Virus record (IMG/VR): IMGVR_UViG_3300001748_000007
Span: 1 to 41,011 of that record
Direction: 5' to 3' (one strand)
Source of the DNA: a virus
DNA: 41,011 bases
Below, one piece after another: positions 1 through 8,585 of the stretch. The notes under the pieces are model-generated. The model was given only the letters and a program-made list of their open reading frames with translations, had not been told where the DNA came from and ran no database searches. A program made the position numbers and the translations under genes. Numbering within the stretch: position 1 is the stretch's first letter; every line of letters begins with the position of its first letter.

Positions 1-571
1 ACAAATCAAATCCAAGTTTTCTTAGTCGGTTTCTTATTTTAATATTACAGAGACCGAAAACTGCATCGTACCTCCCAAACCTTTCATCATCTTCAGATAG
101 TTTTCTATCGTAGTATTTGGAATTTGTGAATGGTGCAATATCGCCCCAAAACCAACCTTCATAAAATCGATGTTCTGTACTCAACTCTTCATAAAGAACT
201 TCTGAATCATCTTTATAATCCTCCATAAACAAATCAAAGTGTTTATAGATAGACTCAACTACTTCTGGGTCAGCAGGATTATCTTTTTTATATTGAAGTT
301 TCAATTCATTGAACTTTTCATTCTCAAGTTTTGTTTCATAGTTTGCTTCTGCAAGAGTCTTTGTTAGTAACTCTGCAATCTCATCAATAAGCACTTGTGG
401 AGCATTTAATTCCACTAATCGATCATGTCTTTCTTGAAGATTCGCTTTCCATTCTCTCTGACGAGTGAGTTCATCTTCAATGATTTCGGGTTGGGGTCTC
501 ATATGGAGTTCTTTTCTCCAACCGATTCCCCCCATTCCTCGTTTCCTTGGTGTTTCATTTCTACTTTTCAT
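1..571 (-). CDS. Hypothetical protein, 3' end outside window
   Basis: I do not recognise this gene. An open frame starts at ATG 569-571 and runs without a stop to the left edge, giving at least 190 residues, so the C-terminus is missing. A strong ribosome binding site (AAGGAGAT) sits 3 bases before the ATG, and the upstream ATPase gene stops only 9 bases away, so the two are probably co-transcribed. The protein starts with a basic stretch (MKSRNETPRKRG), then has a charged helical middle rich in Glu, Lys and Leu (about residues 30-125). An aromatic stretch around residues 135-150 contains RFYEGWFWGD. There is no signal peptide, membrane segment or enzyme motif I can name. That it is a real gene rests on the ribosome binding site, the tight spacing and the continuous frame; the function is unknown. 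Confidence 0.75.
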   Translation of the reverse strand, partial: MKSRNETPRKRGMGGIGWRKELHMRPQPEIIEDELTRQREWKANLQERHDRLVELNAPQVLIDEIAELLTKTLAEANYETKLENEKFNELKLQYKKDNPADPEVVESIYKHFDLFMEDYKDDSEVLYEELSTEHRFYEGWFWGDIAPFTNSKYYDRKLSEDDERFGRYDAVFGLCNIKIRNRLRKLGFDL

Positions 572-580
572 AACATCTCC

Positions 581-1708
581 TTAGAAAGGAACTGGATCAG
601 TAACTTCTTCATCGCTCGTCATAACACCTGCATCGATCTTCGCGTAGAGTTCGCGGAACGATTGCTTGGTGTCGTCATCGAAACGATTGATACACATGTC
701 AATGGCAGTCATACGATCTTCAAAGATGCTGTATGCCTTGGCAATGTGAACCAGACGACGAGTTGAGATCACCTCATCAACCCCACCATCGTAGAAAGTC
801 TTACGAATGATGTCTGCCCAATCGACCAACTTCTCACAATACTCAGTGTCGGTGACATCAAGGTCAGCAAACACTTTGCCGAGAATCTTCTTCTCGATTG
901 CAGGTGTTGGATAGTCTTGCTCACAAGTGATTGGGAAACGCTCAAGGAATGCCTCGTTCATCACGTTAGTGCCGATGAATCGTCCATCTTCTGAACCCTT
1001 ACCCTTGGTGTTACCAGTTGCGACAACTGTGAAACCGTCAGCAGGTTTAATGAACTCACCAGTCTTCTTGATGAAGTATCCCTTACCTTCAAGGATTGAC
1101 TGAAGACACATAATCTTCGCAGGGTTTGCAAGATCAATCTCGTCGAGGAGTAGGACTGCACCCTTCTCCATTGCGGCAATCACCGGACCTTTGAAGAACT
1201 TGGTCTCACCATTGACGAGTCGGAAACCACCGATCAAGTCATCTTCGTCAGTCTCAAGTGTGAAGTTCACACGGATCACTTCGCGACGAGTCTTGGCACA
1301 TGCTTGCTCAACAGAGAAAGTCTTACCGTTACCACTCAGACCAGTCACATACACTGGATAGAACATGCCAGACTTGATGATCTTCTCAACAGTCTTGTAG
1401 TTGCCGAATGGAACGAACAGAGGATCATTCTCAGGTACGAGGTTCTCTTTGAACCCATCGAACTCAGCAGTCAGAGTCGCAGAAGTATTTGCGACTGGTG
1501 CTTCCTCAACACGAGGAGCAAACTTCAGAAGCATCGGAACTTCGTAAAGACCGCGCCCAACGCGCATGTCTTTGTTATTGAAAATGAAGGATGGTTTGCG
1601 GAAACCTTTCTCTTCGCAGAGATCAACGATCTGTGCCTTGGTTGCCGTAGTACCGAACTTCTCATTGATTGCCTCGATCAAGGCAGTTTGTGGACGATTC
1701 AAATTCAT
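581..1708 (-). CDS. cobS: MoxR/CobS-type AAA+ ATPase
   Basis: This 375-residue protein is an AAA+ ATPase of the MoxR/CobS group. The Walker A motif GLSGNGKT is at residues 123-130 and Walker B LLLDEID at 186-192. A sensor-1-like VVATGN follows near 229, with an Arg-finger-like ERFP after it. The N-terminal 100 residues look like a small separate domain. Marine T4-like phages commonly carry a relative annotated cobS, after the ATPase subunit of aerobic cobaltochelatase. That subunit works with the VWA protein CobT to insert cobalt into the corrin ring. Here the gene immediately upstream encodes a VWA protein, so the ATPase-VWA pairing is intact. No CobN-like chelatase subunit is visible, so a chelatase role is only one option; a MoxR-type chaperone or remodelling role for the pair is at least as likely. 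The symbol reflects phage usage, not proven chemistry. Confidence 0.8.
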   Translation of the reverse strand: MNLNRPQTALIEAINEKFGTTATKAQIVDLCEEKGFRKPSFIFNNKDMRVGRGLYEVPMLLKFAPRVEEAPVANTSATLTAEFDGFKENLVPENDPLFVPFGNYKTVEKIIKSGMFYPVYVTGLSGNGKTFSVEQACAKTRREVIRVNFTLETDEDDLIGGFRLVNGETKFFKGPVIAAMEKGAVLLLDEIDLANPAKIMCLQSILEGKGYFIKKTGEFIKPADGFTVVATGNTKGKGSEDGRFIGTNVMNEAFLERFPITCEQDYPTPAIEKKILGKVFADLDVTDTEYCEKLVDWADIIRKTFYDGGVDEVISTRRLVHIAKAYSIFEDRMTAIDMCINRFDDDTKQSFRELYAKIDAGVMTSDEEVTDPVPF

Positions 1709-1735
1709 AATATATTTCCTCTCTCAATCAACATA

Positions 1736-1763
1736 GGTAGTGTCTCATATTCGACACTACCTG
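1736..1763 (-). other. Intergenic stem-loop between VWA and ATPase genes
   Basis: A perfect 10-bp inverted repeat (AGGTAGTGTC at 1736-1745, GACACTACCT at 1754-1763) with an 8-base loop lies in the 74-base gap between the two genes. On the minus-strand transcript it is not followed by a U-tract, so it is not a typical intrinsic terminator. It could be an RNA processing or stability element that sets the ATPase:VWA ratio, or an operator-like palindrome. Confidence 0.55.
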
Positions 1764-1782
1764 TACAATGGTATTTTTCTAT

Positions 1783-3990
1783 CTATGCCACCATTTCGAT
1801 AAATGATGACAATAACACTCGTGAAGTCTTGCGACCTGCATTTGCTTTCTTGAATGCTTGGCGAATCGCGCCAACCTTGGCATCATCCGCAACCTCAATC
1901 GCGCCATTTGAAGTCTCAAGGTTCTTACCGCCTTGGAGCGCAAAGAACTTGTCATACCCACAGTTTGGAATCGTGGTGAACTTGTTCTTCTTGAGATCTT
2001 CGTTTAGTTTAGATACTTGCTCAAAGGACAATCCTGCACTACGCAGATCAGACATCAACGAACGCTTGTTCTGTGGAAGGATGCGGTATCCAATCGCGTT
2101 TGATCCAGTGTGATCGCGGAACATCTCAAGCAATGCCTTAGTGTAACCGTTGCGCTCTTGCAGACGGTACTGCTTCTTAGTCACTGGGTCAATGAACTTG
2201 ACGATGTTGTACTTTACACCAAGATGCCAGATTGCGACATTACTGCGAATGCTTCCACTGAATGAAACAATCTTTGCTTCAATCGGGTGTGAGTCACCAT
2301 CTGTCAAGAATACAGTGTTCACGATGTCGAGACGGTTTGTCTTCTTGAACTCTTTGTGAATCTGGATACCTGCCATGATTGCATCATCAAGTGGCGTACC
2401 GCCTAAGTAGAACTCCCAAGGCAAGTAGTATGACACATCCTTGCTGTAGTTCTGACCGATTGCCAAAAGCATCTGTGCCATCTTGGTGAACTCACCACGA
2501 CTCATCCGATTGTTGAAGAACTCCATCAACTTGAATCCACACTTGTACTGGAGTGTATTGACTTCAACATCGTTGACTTCTCGATTAGGAGTTGCATCAG
2601 CAGAGGTACTAAACCGATCAGAGAACGCATACACACGGTATGGGATGTTGACTTGACGACAGAACATCACGAGGTTCAACAACTGATCAATCGTAGGTTT
2701 CATGTGCTTGTGCATTGAACCAGACCAATCGAGGTAAAGCACCATGCCGTGGTTCTTACCTTCTGGAGTCACAGACATCTTGCGGAAGATGTCGTCAGAG
2801 AACTTGTAGTTGTTCATCTTCACTGGACAGATCACACCAGTCTTTGCGAGAGTCGTGCGAGCATACTCAGATGCCTTCTTTTTCATCTCAAACTCTTTGA
2901 CCATGTAGTTCACAGTCTTCTTGTTGTCGCGCTGAAACTCGCTCCACAACTTCTCACCGTAGTTTGCGAGGTGTGGTTTAGTCTCACCGTATCCGCTTGG
3001 ATTGTCACCGAATGTCATTACCTTCTTGTAACCGATGATCAGATCATCAACCTTGTTCATGTTCAAACGCAGATTGTATGCCTTGGTGTTCTCATCGTTA
3101 CCAAACTCTTTGCGAATGTTAGAGTGTAGTGCTTCTTCAGTCTTAGAGATTGGTTCATCAGAGTAGTTGTCTAACTCACCATCAGTCAGTTCTGAAGATT
3201 CTCCATCATCTTCTTCCTCGCCTTCACCGTCTTCATCAGAAGGATCAGTCCCATCCTCTTCTTCATCGGCATCTTCGCCAGTGTCTGTGCTTTGCGACTC
3301 GTTGCCTTCCTGCTCCTCATCACCATCGTTATCCATCTCCCAATCGTTTTGACCGAATCCATCAGTCTCAACCTCTTCGGTTTGATCTTGACCTTCATCG
3401 CGCATTTGCTGTTGTTCTTGCTCTTGTTGCTCGCGCTCTTCTTCTTTCTTTGCTTTCTCTTGAGCAAAGAGACGATCAGCAATGTCTACCACTTGTTCCC
3501 AAGTCGTACACTCGCGAATCTCATTGATCCACTGCATCTCGTCTTTCTCGATGCGAACACCACAAGTTTCACCCAACTTGAAGTAAGTATTTATTCGATC
3601 AATCAAATCAAACTCATTGATCTCGTCAAGGTTCGCACCAAAGAAACCATCAGCAAACAGTTTGCGATAACTCTTGATGAAGTTTCGACGCAGACCGGGG
3701 TACTTGTTCTGAATCATACGCTCGATGCGAGCATCTTCGATCACATTAAGGAAAGACTTGTACGCACGACCACGGTCACACACAGCATCGTGCCAACCGT
3801 CTTCTGGAGTGTAGAGTGCGTGTCCAACCTCGTGACCGATGAAGTGATCGTAGTTGTCGCCAGTGAGATCATCCCACAATGGCAGAGTCAGCACTCGATC
3901 TTTCACATTGAAAGATGCTGTTGGTGCGTTCTCATGAACCACTGTGATGTTCTCAGTGGCAAGGAGTTTAGCGAGAATGTCTTTGTTCAT
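1783..3990 (-). CDS. VWA-domain protein with HExxH metallopeptidase-like N-domain (CobT-like)
   Basis: This 735-residue protein has three visible parts. The N-terminal region carries a zinc-metallopeptidase signature HEVGH at residues 53-57. Downstream acidic residues in NVIEDARIE (about 82-90) could supply a third metal ligand. Residues 183-275 are extremely rich in Glu, Asp and Gln and are probably disordered. The C-terminal half is a von Willebrand A domain with the MIDAS motif DWSGS at 421-425. An acidic linker before a VWA domain is typical of CobT and of MoxR-partner proteins, and the next gene is the matching AAA+ ATPase. The pair probably acts as an ATP-driven remodelling or metal-insertion machine in the host cytoplasm. 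The protease motif suggests that it may also cut a target; whether it is active is not known. Start ATG 3990 follows GAGAGGTAA and lies 20-30 bases downstream of a sigma70-like promoter. Confidence 0.75.
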   Translation of the reverse strand: MNKDILAKLLATENITVVHENAPTASFNVKDRVLTLPLWDDLTGDNYDHFIGHEVGHALYTPEDGWHDAVCDRGRAYKSFLNVIEDARIERMIQNKYPGLRRNFIKSYRKLFADGFFGANLDEINEFDLIDRINTYFKLGETCGVRIEKDEMQWINEIRECTTWEQVVDIADRLFAQEKAKKEEEREQQEQEQQQMRDEGQDQTEEVETDGFGQNDWEMDNDGDEEQEGNESQSTDTGEDADEEEDGTDPSDEDGEGEEEDDGESSELTDGELDNYSDEPISKTEEALHSNIRKEFGNDENTKAYNLRLNMNKVDDLIIGYKKVMTFGDNPSGYGETKPHLANYGEKLWSEFQRDNKKTVNYMVKEFEMKKKASEYARTTLAKTGVICPVKMNNYKFSDDIFRKMSVTPEGKNHGMVLYLDWSGSMHKHMKPTIDQLLNLVMFCRQVNIPYRVYAFSDRFSTSADATPNREVNDVEVNTLQYKCGFKLMEFFNNRMSRGEFTKMAQMLLAIGQNYSKDVSYYLPWEFYLGGTPLDDAIMAGIQIHKEFKKTNRLDIVNTVFLTDGDSHPIEAKIVSFSGSIRSNVAIWHLGVKYNIVKFIDPVTKKQYRLQERNGYTKALLEMFRDHTGSNAIGYRILPQNKRSLMSDLRSAGLSFEQVSKLNEDLKKNKFTTIPNCGYDKFFALQGGKNLETSNGAIEVADDAKVGAIRQAFKKANAGRKTSRVLLSSFIEMVA

Positions 3991-4016
3991 ATGTGTTACC
4001 TCTCATTTACAGAACC

Positions 4017-4045
4017 AGTTTAATCGATTCTTTGGAGTAGGTCAA
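4017..4045 (-). promoter_or_regulatory. Sigma70-type (early) promoter for the VWA-ATPase operon
   Basis: Read on the minus strand, TTGACC (4040-4045) and TAAACT (4017-4022) are separated by exactly 17 bases. They lie in the 108-base gap between the methyltransferase stop and the VWA start at 3990. The predicted start of transcription is near 4010. The rest of the gap is AT-rich, with no other element that I see. Confidence 0.6.
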
Positions 4046-4098
4046 CACCTAAATGCAAAAAAGTTAAGATTATTTTGTTATAAGCATAGAACTAAAAG

Positions 4099-5271
4099 TT
4101 ATAAGGGCAGGGTAGCACCCAAAGTTCTCTTGCCCTCAATGATACCTTCGATGCGTCTCTCAACCATCTCAACATACTCTGGATTGAGTTCGCACATAAT
4201 CGAGTTGCGATCATGTAGATACGCAACACCTGCTGTTGTACCAGAACCACCAAATGGATCAAGCACTGTCCCACCTTCTGGACAACCTGCGAGAATACAG
4301 GGTTCAATCAGTTCTGATGGGAATGTGGCAAAGTGAGCACCTTTGAATGGTTTTGGAGGAATAGTCCATACACTACGCTTATTGCGAACTCGATTGCCCT
4401 CCTCGTCCTTAGTCCAACGGGCATGTCCTGATGCCGCCAAACTATTAGGGTTGCCATTTGGCATAATGTCAGCATTGGCGTACTTGGGACTACCCTTCAA
4501 CTGCTCGTCTTTTCGTCCATCATAAGCGGCAGGTTCACGGATTGCTTCGTAATCAAAGTAATATTTTTTGCTTTTAGATAGTAGAAAGATATACTCATGT
4601 GCTTTCGTACAACGATCTTTGACTGACTCTGGCATCGGATTTGGTTTGTTCCAGATAATGTCTTGGCGTAGATACCAACCGTCTGCTCGTAGTGCGAATG
4701 CTACCATCCAAGGAATGCCAATCAAGTCTTTTGCTTTGAGATCACCCCCCATCTTCATCTTCTGAAGAGCACCCTCAGTTGTTCCCTTACTTGTTGCTTG
4801 CTTAGAGTTCTCATCTACATTTGGAGAACCGTCACTATTGCGTCCTTTACCAGAACCTGCATACGAATCACCAAGGTTCAACCAGACTGTGCCATCGTCA
4901 CGCAATACACGACGAATCTCGCGGAATAACTCAACTAATGTCTGAACGAACTCTTCTGGTGTCTCTTCTAATCCGATCTGAGAGTCTTTACGAACTGCAC
5001 CACACTTTTTACACACATCCTTGTAGATAGCATCACCAACAGCATGCCCTTTATCGTCCATTCCTTTGTGACCAGTTGATGTTGAGTCACCAACCTTGGA
5101 GTCTCGCATGTGATTACAATCAGCACTACCACCTTCCCAAGTGGCAGTACCGTAGTCTCGTAATCCAAAGTATGGCGGTGATGTCACCACCGTGTTCACA
5201 CTCTGATCGGGGAGAGACTTGATCGTCTCACGATTGTCCCCAACCAGAACCTCATAACGAACTTTATTCAC
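4099..5271 (-). CDS. Site-specific DNA methyltransferase (beta-class amino-methyltransferase)
   Basis: This 390-residue protein is an S-adenosylmethionine-dependent DNA methyltransferase that modifies the exocyclic amino group of adenine or cytosine. The catalytic motif IV is TSPPY at residues 30-34. The AdoMet-binding motif I, DPFGGSGTT, is at 338-346 near the C-terminus. This order (IV before I) is the beta class, and the SPPY form is common in N4-cytosine and some N6-adenine enzymes, so the base cannot be told apart here. A Cys/His group (DCNHM near 52 and CKKC near 88) could bind zinc. No restriction endonuclease partner is present, so it is probably an orphan enzyme protecting phage DNA from host restriction. 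It begins with GTG at 5271, overlapping the upstream stop by 4 bases (GTGA), so translation is coupled to the kinase-nucleotidyltransferase gene. Confidence 0.88.
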   Translation of the reverse strand: MNKVRYEVLVGDNRETIKSLPDQSVNTVVTSPPYFGLRDYGTATWEGGSADCNHMRDSKVGDSTSTGHKGMDDKGHAVGDAIYKDVCKKCGAVRKDSQIGLEETPEEFVQTLVELFREIRRVLRDDGTVWLNLGDSYAGSGKGRNSDGSPNVDENSKQATSKGTTEGALQKMKMGGDLKAKDLIGIPWMVAFALRADGWYLRQDIIWNKPNPMPESVKDRCTKAHEYIFLLSKSKKYYFDYEAIREPAAYDGRKDEQLKGSPKYANADIMPNGNPNSLAASGHARWTKDEEGNRVRNKRSVWTIPPKPFKGAHFATFPSELIEPCILAGCPEGGTVLDPFGGSGTTAGVAYLHDRNSIMCELNPEYVEMVERRIEGIIEGKRTLGATLPL

Positions 5272-6059
5272 TTATCGTATCCCATTTCCTTACGAATCTT
5301 TGTGGCAGAGATGTCATGAATCTCATCAGTGAATACTTCTTGCTCGATCTTGTACCCTACATCGCGTCCATAGGTAATGTTGACGACATTCGGTACGAGC
5401 ATGATTGTGTACTCATTGTTATAAGTATACCCGTGTTCGCTCAACTTTTCAATGATTTTTTCTTTGACGAACTCAAAGTCAAATGGGTTAGAATCGTTCC
5501 AACCTTGACAATCTCGTACTTGGATTGCGACTTGCCCTGTCTTTGCTAATGCGCGTTCAAACAGTGCCAAGTGTCCATCGTGGAATGGTTGCCACCGTCC
5601 AAGCATCTGAGTCGTTTCCTTTCTCCAACTGAATGGTTGTAGATGCTCAGAGATCAACTGTGACTGTGCGTCTGACTCCATTGCTTCAAACCGAAAGTCG
5701 ATGCCATCGAAAGCACCCATCTCGTTCATTGGATACTCAAACAAAGCATTGGTGTCTTCGTAACGCCCTTCTTCGATGGTATCCATAAACACAACCACAT
5801 CCGCATCCACGATGTCACGCAGTGCTTGTGTAGGACAAACAAAGTCAAGGATTGCCCACTGCTTCTTAGAGTCCTTTCCAAGTTGCTTCATGCGCTCTGC
5901 TTGGCGACGACGACCCATCTCTGAGAAGTCCCAATCGTTGAACATCTCACGCACTTGATCTGCGTTGTAGTGATCTGCGTCCAACTTCTTAGACAGTTTG
6001 TTGGCGAGAGTGGATTTACCACTCCCCGGCAATCCGAATACTAAGATTGTCTTTGCCAT
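5268..6059 (-). CDS. Bifunctional P-loop kinase / NMNAT-like nucleotidyltransferase
   Basis: This 263-residue protein fuses two enzyme domains. Residues 1-140 form a P-loop kinase with Walker A GLPGSGKST at 9-17 and a HYNADQVR segment at 30-37 like that of adenylylsulfate kinases. Residues 150-263 are a cytidylyltransferase/NMN adenylyltransferase-type domain. They carry GRWQPFHDGH (154-163), the family's HxGH nucleotide-binding signature, and ISATKIR (250-256), its second signature. NadR of enterobacteria also joins an adenylyltransferase and a kinase, but in the opposite order. A role in NAD salvage or in making an activated nucleotide is therefore plausible but unproven. Start ATG 6059 overlaps the previous stop (TAATG), and the end overlaps the methyltransferase start, so it belongs to one tightly coupled operon. 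Confidence 0.82.
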   Translation of the reverse strand: MAKTILVFGLPGSGKSTLANKLSKKLDADHYNADQVREMFNDWDFSEMGRRRQAERMKQLGKDSKKQWAILDFVCPTQALRDIVDADVVVFMDTIEEGRYEDTNALFEYPMNEMGAFDGIDFRFEAMESDAQSQLISEHLQPFSWRKETTQMLGRWQPFHDGHLALFERALAKTGQVAIQVRDCQGWNDSNPFDFEFVKEKIIEKLSEHGYTYNNEYTIMLVPNVVNITYGRDVGYKIEQEVFTDEIHDISATKIRKEMGYDK

Positions 6060-6349
6060 TATTCATCTACCTCTGGGAATCGATACTCAACATCATAACC
6101 GCCTTTGCGATCAGTAAACCAATCGTCTTCACGATCATAGTCGTGCTCTGCGATAAAGTCATAGAACTTGTCGAACTCTTCTGGTTCAATCGGTTCATCT
6201 GGTTCATACATGTCATTATCCATCGCGAATCCGATGTCTTGGAATCGTTCTAATGAACCGAACTCCTCGATAATGTCTTGCTCTTCAATCACATAAGTCA
6301 TGTAAGAATGAACTTGGTGATACTCAATACGCTGTACGGTTATGCTCAT
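6059..6349 (-). CDS. Small acidic hypothetical protein
   Basis: This 96-residue protein has no motif I recognise. It is strongly acidic, with clusters such as YEPDEPIEPEEFDKFYDF and EHDYDREDD, and has many Tyr and Phe residues. No membrane segment or Cys pair is present. Its start overlaps the deformylase stop by 4 bases (ATGA), and its stop shares a base with the next start (TAATG). This position makes it a genuine translated gene of the early block. Its composition resembles phage-encoded DNA-mimic or host-takeover proteins, but that is only a resemblance in charge. Confidence 0.75.
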   Translation of the reverse strand: MSITVQRIEYHQVHSYMTYVIEEQDIIEEFGSLERFQDIGFAMDNDMYEPDEPIEPEEFDKFYDFIAEHDYDREDDWFTDRKGGYDVEYRFPEVDE

Positions 6350-6867
6350 GCCGCATTCCTCTTTCTCAGTTTTATCAACTTTTTCTGCTGTCGCCTTGCT
6401 TGGTCTAAATGATACCTAGACATCCGATCCAAGTAGGTTACACCTTGTAAATGATCATACTCATGTTGAAATGCACGTGCGGTAAATCCTGTAACTTCTG
6501 CAGTTTCAACAACACCTTTCGGGTTAGCAAATCTAACACGAATTTTATCATATCTCTTTACTTTACCAAATAATCCTTCCCATGTCAAGCATCCTTCTTC
6601 ACCCAACAAGATATTTTTACTATGATCTACAATTTTTGGATTGACAACACAGATGATTTCTTCTGGAGTATCTGGATGTCCAATAACGAACACTTGGTAT
6701 GGTACACCAACTTGGTTTGCTGATAGTCCAACACCGCGCTTTGCTACCATAGTAGCACAGAGATTCTCAACAAACTCTTCTAAATCAAATGGGGGATTGT
6801 CAAAGTCCCATCGCTCAGTTTTCTTTCTGAGGCATGGGTGTGAGGGGGGAACGAGTTTTAGAATCAT
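6346..6867 (-). CDS. def: Peptide deformylase
   Basis: This 173-residue protein removes the formyl group from the N-terminal methionine of new proteins. All three family motifs are present: GVGLSANQ at residues 45-52, EGCLT at 91-95 (Cys93 is a metal ligand) and HEYDH at 135-139 (two His ligands and the catalytic Glu). The length is normal for a bacterial-type enzyme. Marine T4-like phages, especially cyanophages, often encode one. Phage versions usually lack the long C-terminal tail of host enzymes, and this one ends in a basic helix (RRQQKKLIKLRKR). It overlaps gene 46 by ATGA and is followed by the acidic gene with the same overlap. Confidence 0.95.
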   Translation of the reverse strand: MILKLVPPSHPCLRKKTERWDFDNPPFDLEEFVENLCATMVAKRGVGLSANQVGVPYQVFVIGHPDTPEEIICVVNPKIVDHSKNILLGEEGCLTWEGLFGKVKRYDKIRVRFANPKGVVETAEVTGFTARAFQHEYDHLQGVTYLDRMSRYHLDQARRQQKKLIKLRKRNAA

Positions 6868-8582
6868 AATGCCATCCTGCTGAAGTTTTTCACTTTTTCA
6901 AATCGAATCTGACTGCGGAACTTGTCAGTCAGTACATCGCCCTTGTGAGAGATCACGAATACATTAGTGTCACCGCCAATCTCTTGGAGAAGTTTAAGGA
7001 ACTCATCGCACCCACTTGTATCAAGTGATGCGTCAAATACTTCATCCAAGATAAGCAAGTTGGTGTTTGTACTATTCTTGAGTTTGGCGACTGCCCTCCA
7101 TGTAAATAGTAAGGCAAGGTCAATACGCATCTTTTCTCCCTCGGAGAAACTAGCATAAGAAAACTCATCACGATAACGACTCTTAATAACCTCATTGAAC
7201 TCCTCATCTAACTCAAAGTTCACAAAGAAATCTAACGATGCCAAGTATTTATTGACTAACTTGTTGATGATTGGGACATACTGTCGAATAATCTTTTTCT
7301 TAATGCCACCATCTTTCAGCATCTCTGTAGCAATTTTGAGTACCTCAAAGTCCTTTGAAAGGGATTCTTTTCTGGTCTCATACGATTCAAGTTGCGTTTC
7401 AAGTTCAAGTATTTTCGTACTAGGACTGTCTTCGGTCTTTTCATGTCCTTTCGATAAAGATTCCAGTTTACTCGTGAGTCTGTCGATGTTACTCTGGTAA
7501 GTCTCCATAGACGACCTGCAATCACGCCAGTATGCTTGGTGTTCGGTAATCTTTGACTGAGTAGTGGTAATCCTAGAAAGTTCCTCGTTAAGCGCAGTCT
7601 GCTGTTCTTCCAGTTTCTGTATCGCTTCTCTGGTTTCCGACTCAATCTGTTGCGTTCTTTCAATGTGACTTGCTTTTTCCACAGCATCGATAACCTGTTC
7701 GCATGTCGGACAGTTGTCGTTCTTTTCATAGAATCGAATCCTCTTCTCTGCTTTCGTAATCTTGTCGTGCAGTTTCATCATCAGTTCAGAAACCTTTGCC
7801 GACTTTGCGTTTACCTTATCCGAATCAGAAATCGACGCAGACAACTCTCCAATCGTTTCATGATGCTCATGCTGTTGTGTTTCTGTGGATAGATACTGCA
7901 AAGACCACTCTTTGATCTCGTCTATCAGTTCTTGCCTCTGCTTTGTGATATCAGCGTTCAATTTTTCCAGATACTCTTTCTGTACACTGATCTTCTCACC
8001 AAGCAACTCAATCTGATACTCCACCTCTTGCTTCTCGCTTTTATTAGTTGCTAACCGATCCTTCAGCAATGTGTTCATGTGACTGAAGATTTGAATGTCC
8101 AGTAAGTCTTCAATCACCTCACGACGATCCTTTGTCGTAAGTTGCATGAAGGGAGTGAATGATGCGTTACCTAACACGACGATTTGGGTGAAAGATTTAT
8201 AATTCAGTTTGAGAATGGTATCTTCAAACTGAGTCTGGTAATCTCGTATCGATCCCGGTTGGTCAATGAGGTTGCCGTTCTTGAAAATCTCAAACACAGC
8301 AGGTTTAATGCCCCTACGCACCATGTACTCCACATTACCAATAGTGAACTCGATCTCTGTCATGAGACCCTTCTCATTGATACTGTTGAGCAGTTGGTTC
8401 TTGTTGATGTTGCGGAATGGTTTGTTGAATAGTACAAAGCACAACGCATCGAGAATGGTAGACTTACCTGCTCCATTCTCTCCAGTGATAATCGTAGATG
8501 GGGAACGATCCATCTGAATCTCAGTGAAGACATTCCCTGTTGAAAGCATGTTCTTCCAACGCAGTTTCTTAAACTTGATCAT
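6864..8582 (-). CDS. gp46: Recombination endonuclease subunit gp46 (Rad50/SbcC-like)
   Basis: This is the SMC-like ATPase subunit of the T4 gp46/gp47 complex, which resects DNA ends for recombination-dependent replication. Walker A GENGAGKST is at residues 34-42. A long coiled coil runs from about 175 to 430, with the zinc-hook CPTC at 291-294 in its middle. The ABC signature SFSEGEKMRIDL is near 480 and Walker B LLILDEVFDAS near 512. At 572 residues it is close to T4 gp46 (560). It starts 3 bases after the gp47 stop, the usual 47-46 order, and is followed by an ATGA overlap with the deformylase gene. Confidence 0.96.
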   Translation of the reverse strand: MIKFKKLRWKNMLSTGNVFTEIQMDRSPSTIITGENGAGKSTILDALCFVLFNKPFRNINKNQLLNSINEKGLMTEIEFTIGNVEYMVRRGIKPAVFEIFKNGNLIDQPGSIRDYQTQFEDTILKLNYKSFTQIVVLGNASFTPFMQLTTKDRREVIEDLLDIQIFSHMNTLLKDRLATNKSEKQEVEYQIELLGEKISVQKEYLEKLNADITKQRQELIDEIKEWSLQYLSTETQQHEHHETIGELSASISDSDKVNAKSAKVSELMMKLHDKITKAEKRIRFYEKNDNCPTCEQVIDAVEKASHIERTQQIESETREAIQKLEEQQTALNEELSRITTTQSKITEHQAYWRDCRSSMETYQSNIDRLTSKLESLSKGHEKTEDSPSTKILELETQLESYETRKESLSKDFEVLKIATEMLKDGGIKKKIIRQYVPIINKLVNKYLASLDFFVNFELDEEFNEVIKSRYRDEFSYASFSEGEKMRIDLALLFTWRAVAKLKNSTNTNLLILDEVFDASLDTSGCDEFLKLLQEIGGDTNVFVISHKGDVLTDKFRSQIRFEKVKNFSRMAL

Positions 8583-8585
8583 AGA

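Noticed and set aside
425-2113. Plus-strand open frames over the ATPase and unknown gene
   Set aside because: They lie opposite strongly supported minus-strand genes with recognisable motifs and have no promoter or ribosome binding site.
3588-3595. AATAAATA-like box inside the VWA gene as a late promoter
   Set aside because: It lies deep within an early gene, far from any start, and is an imperfect match expected by chance in AT-rich DNA.
2749-4023. Plus-strand hydrophobic frames opposite the VWA gene, including one with a membrane-like stretch
   Set aside because: The hydrophobic run is the reverse reading of the Glu/Asp/Gln-rich linker codons; no start signals.
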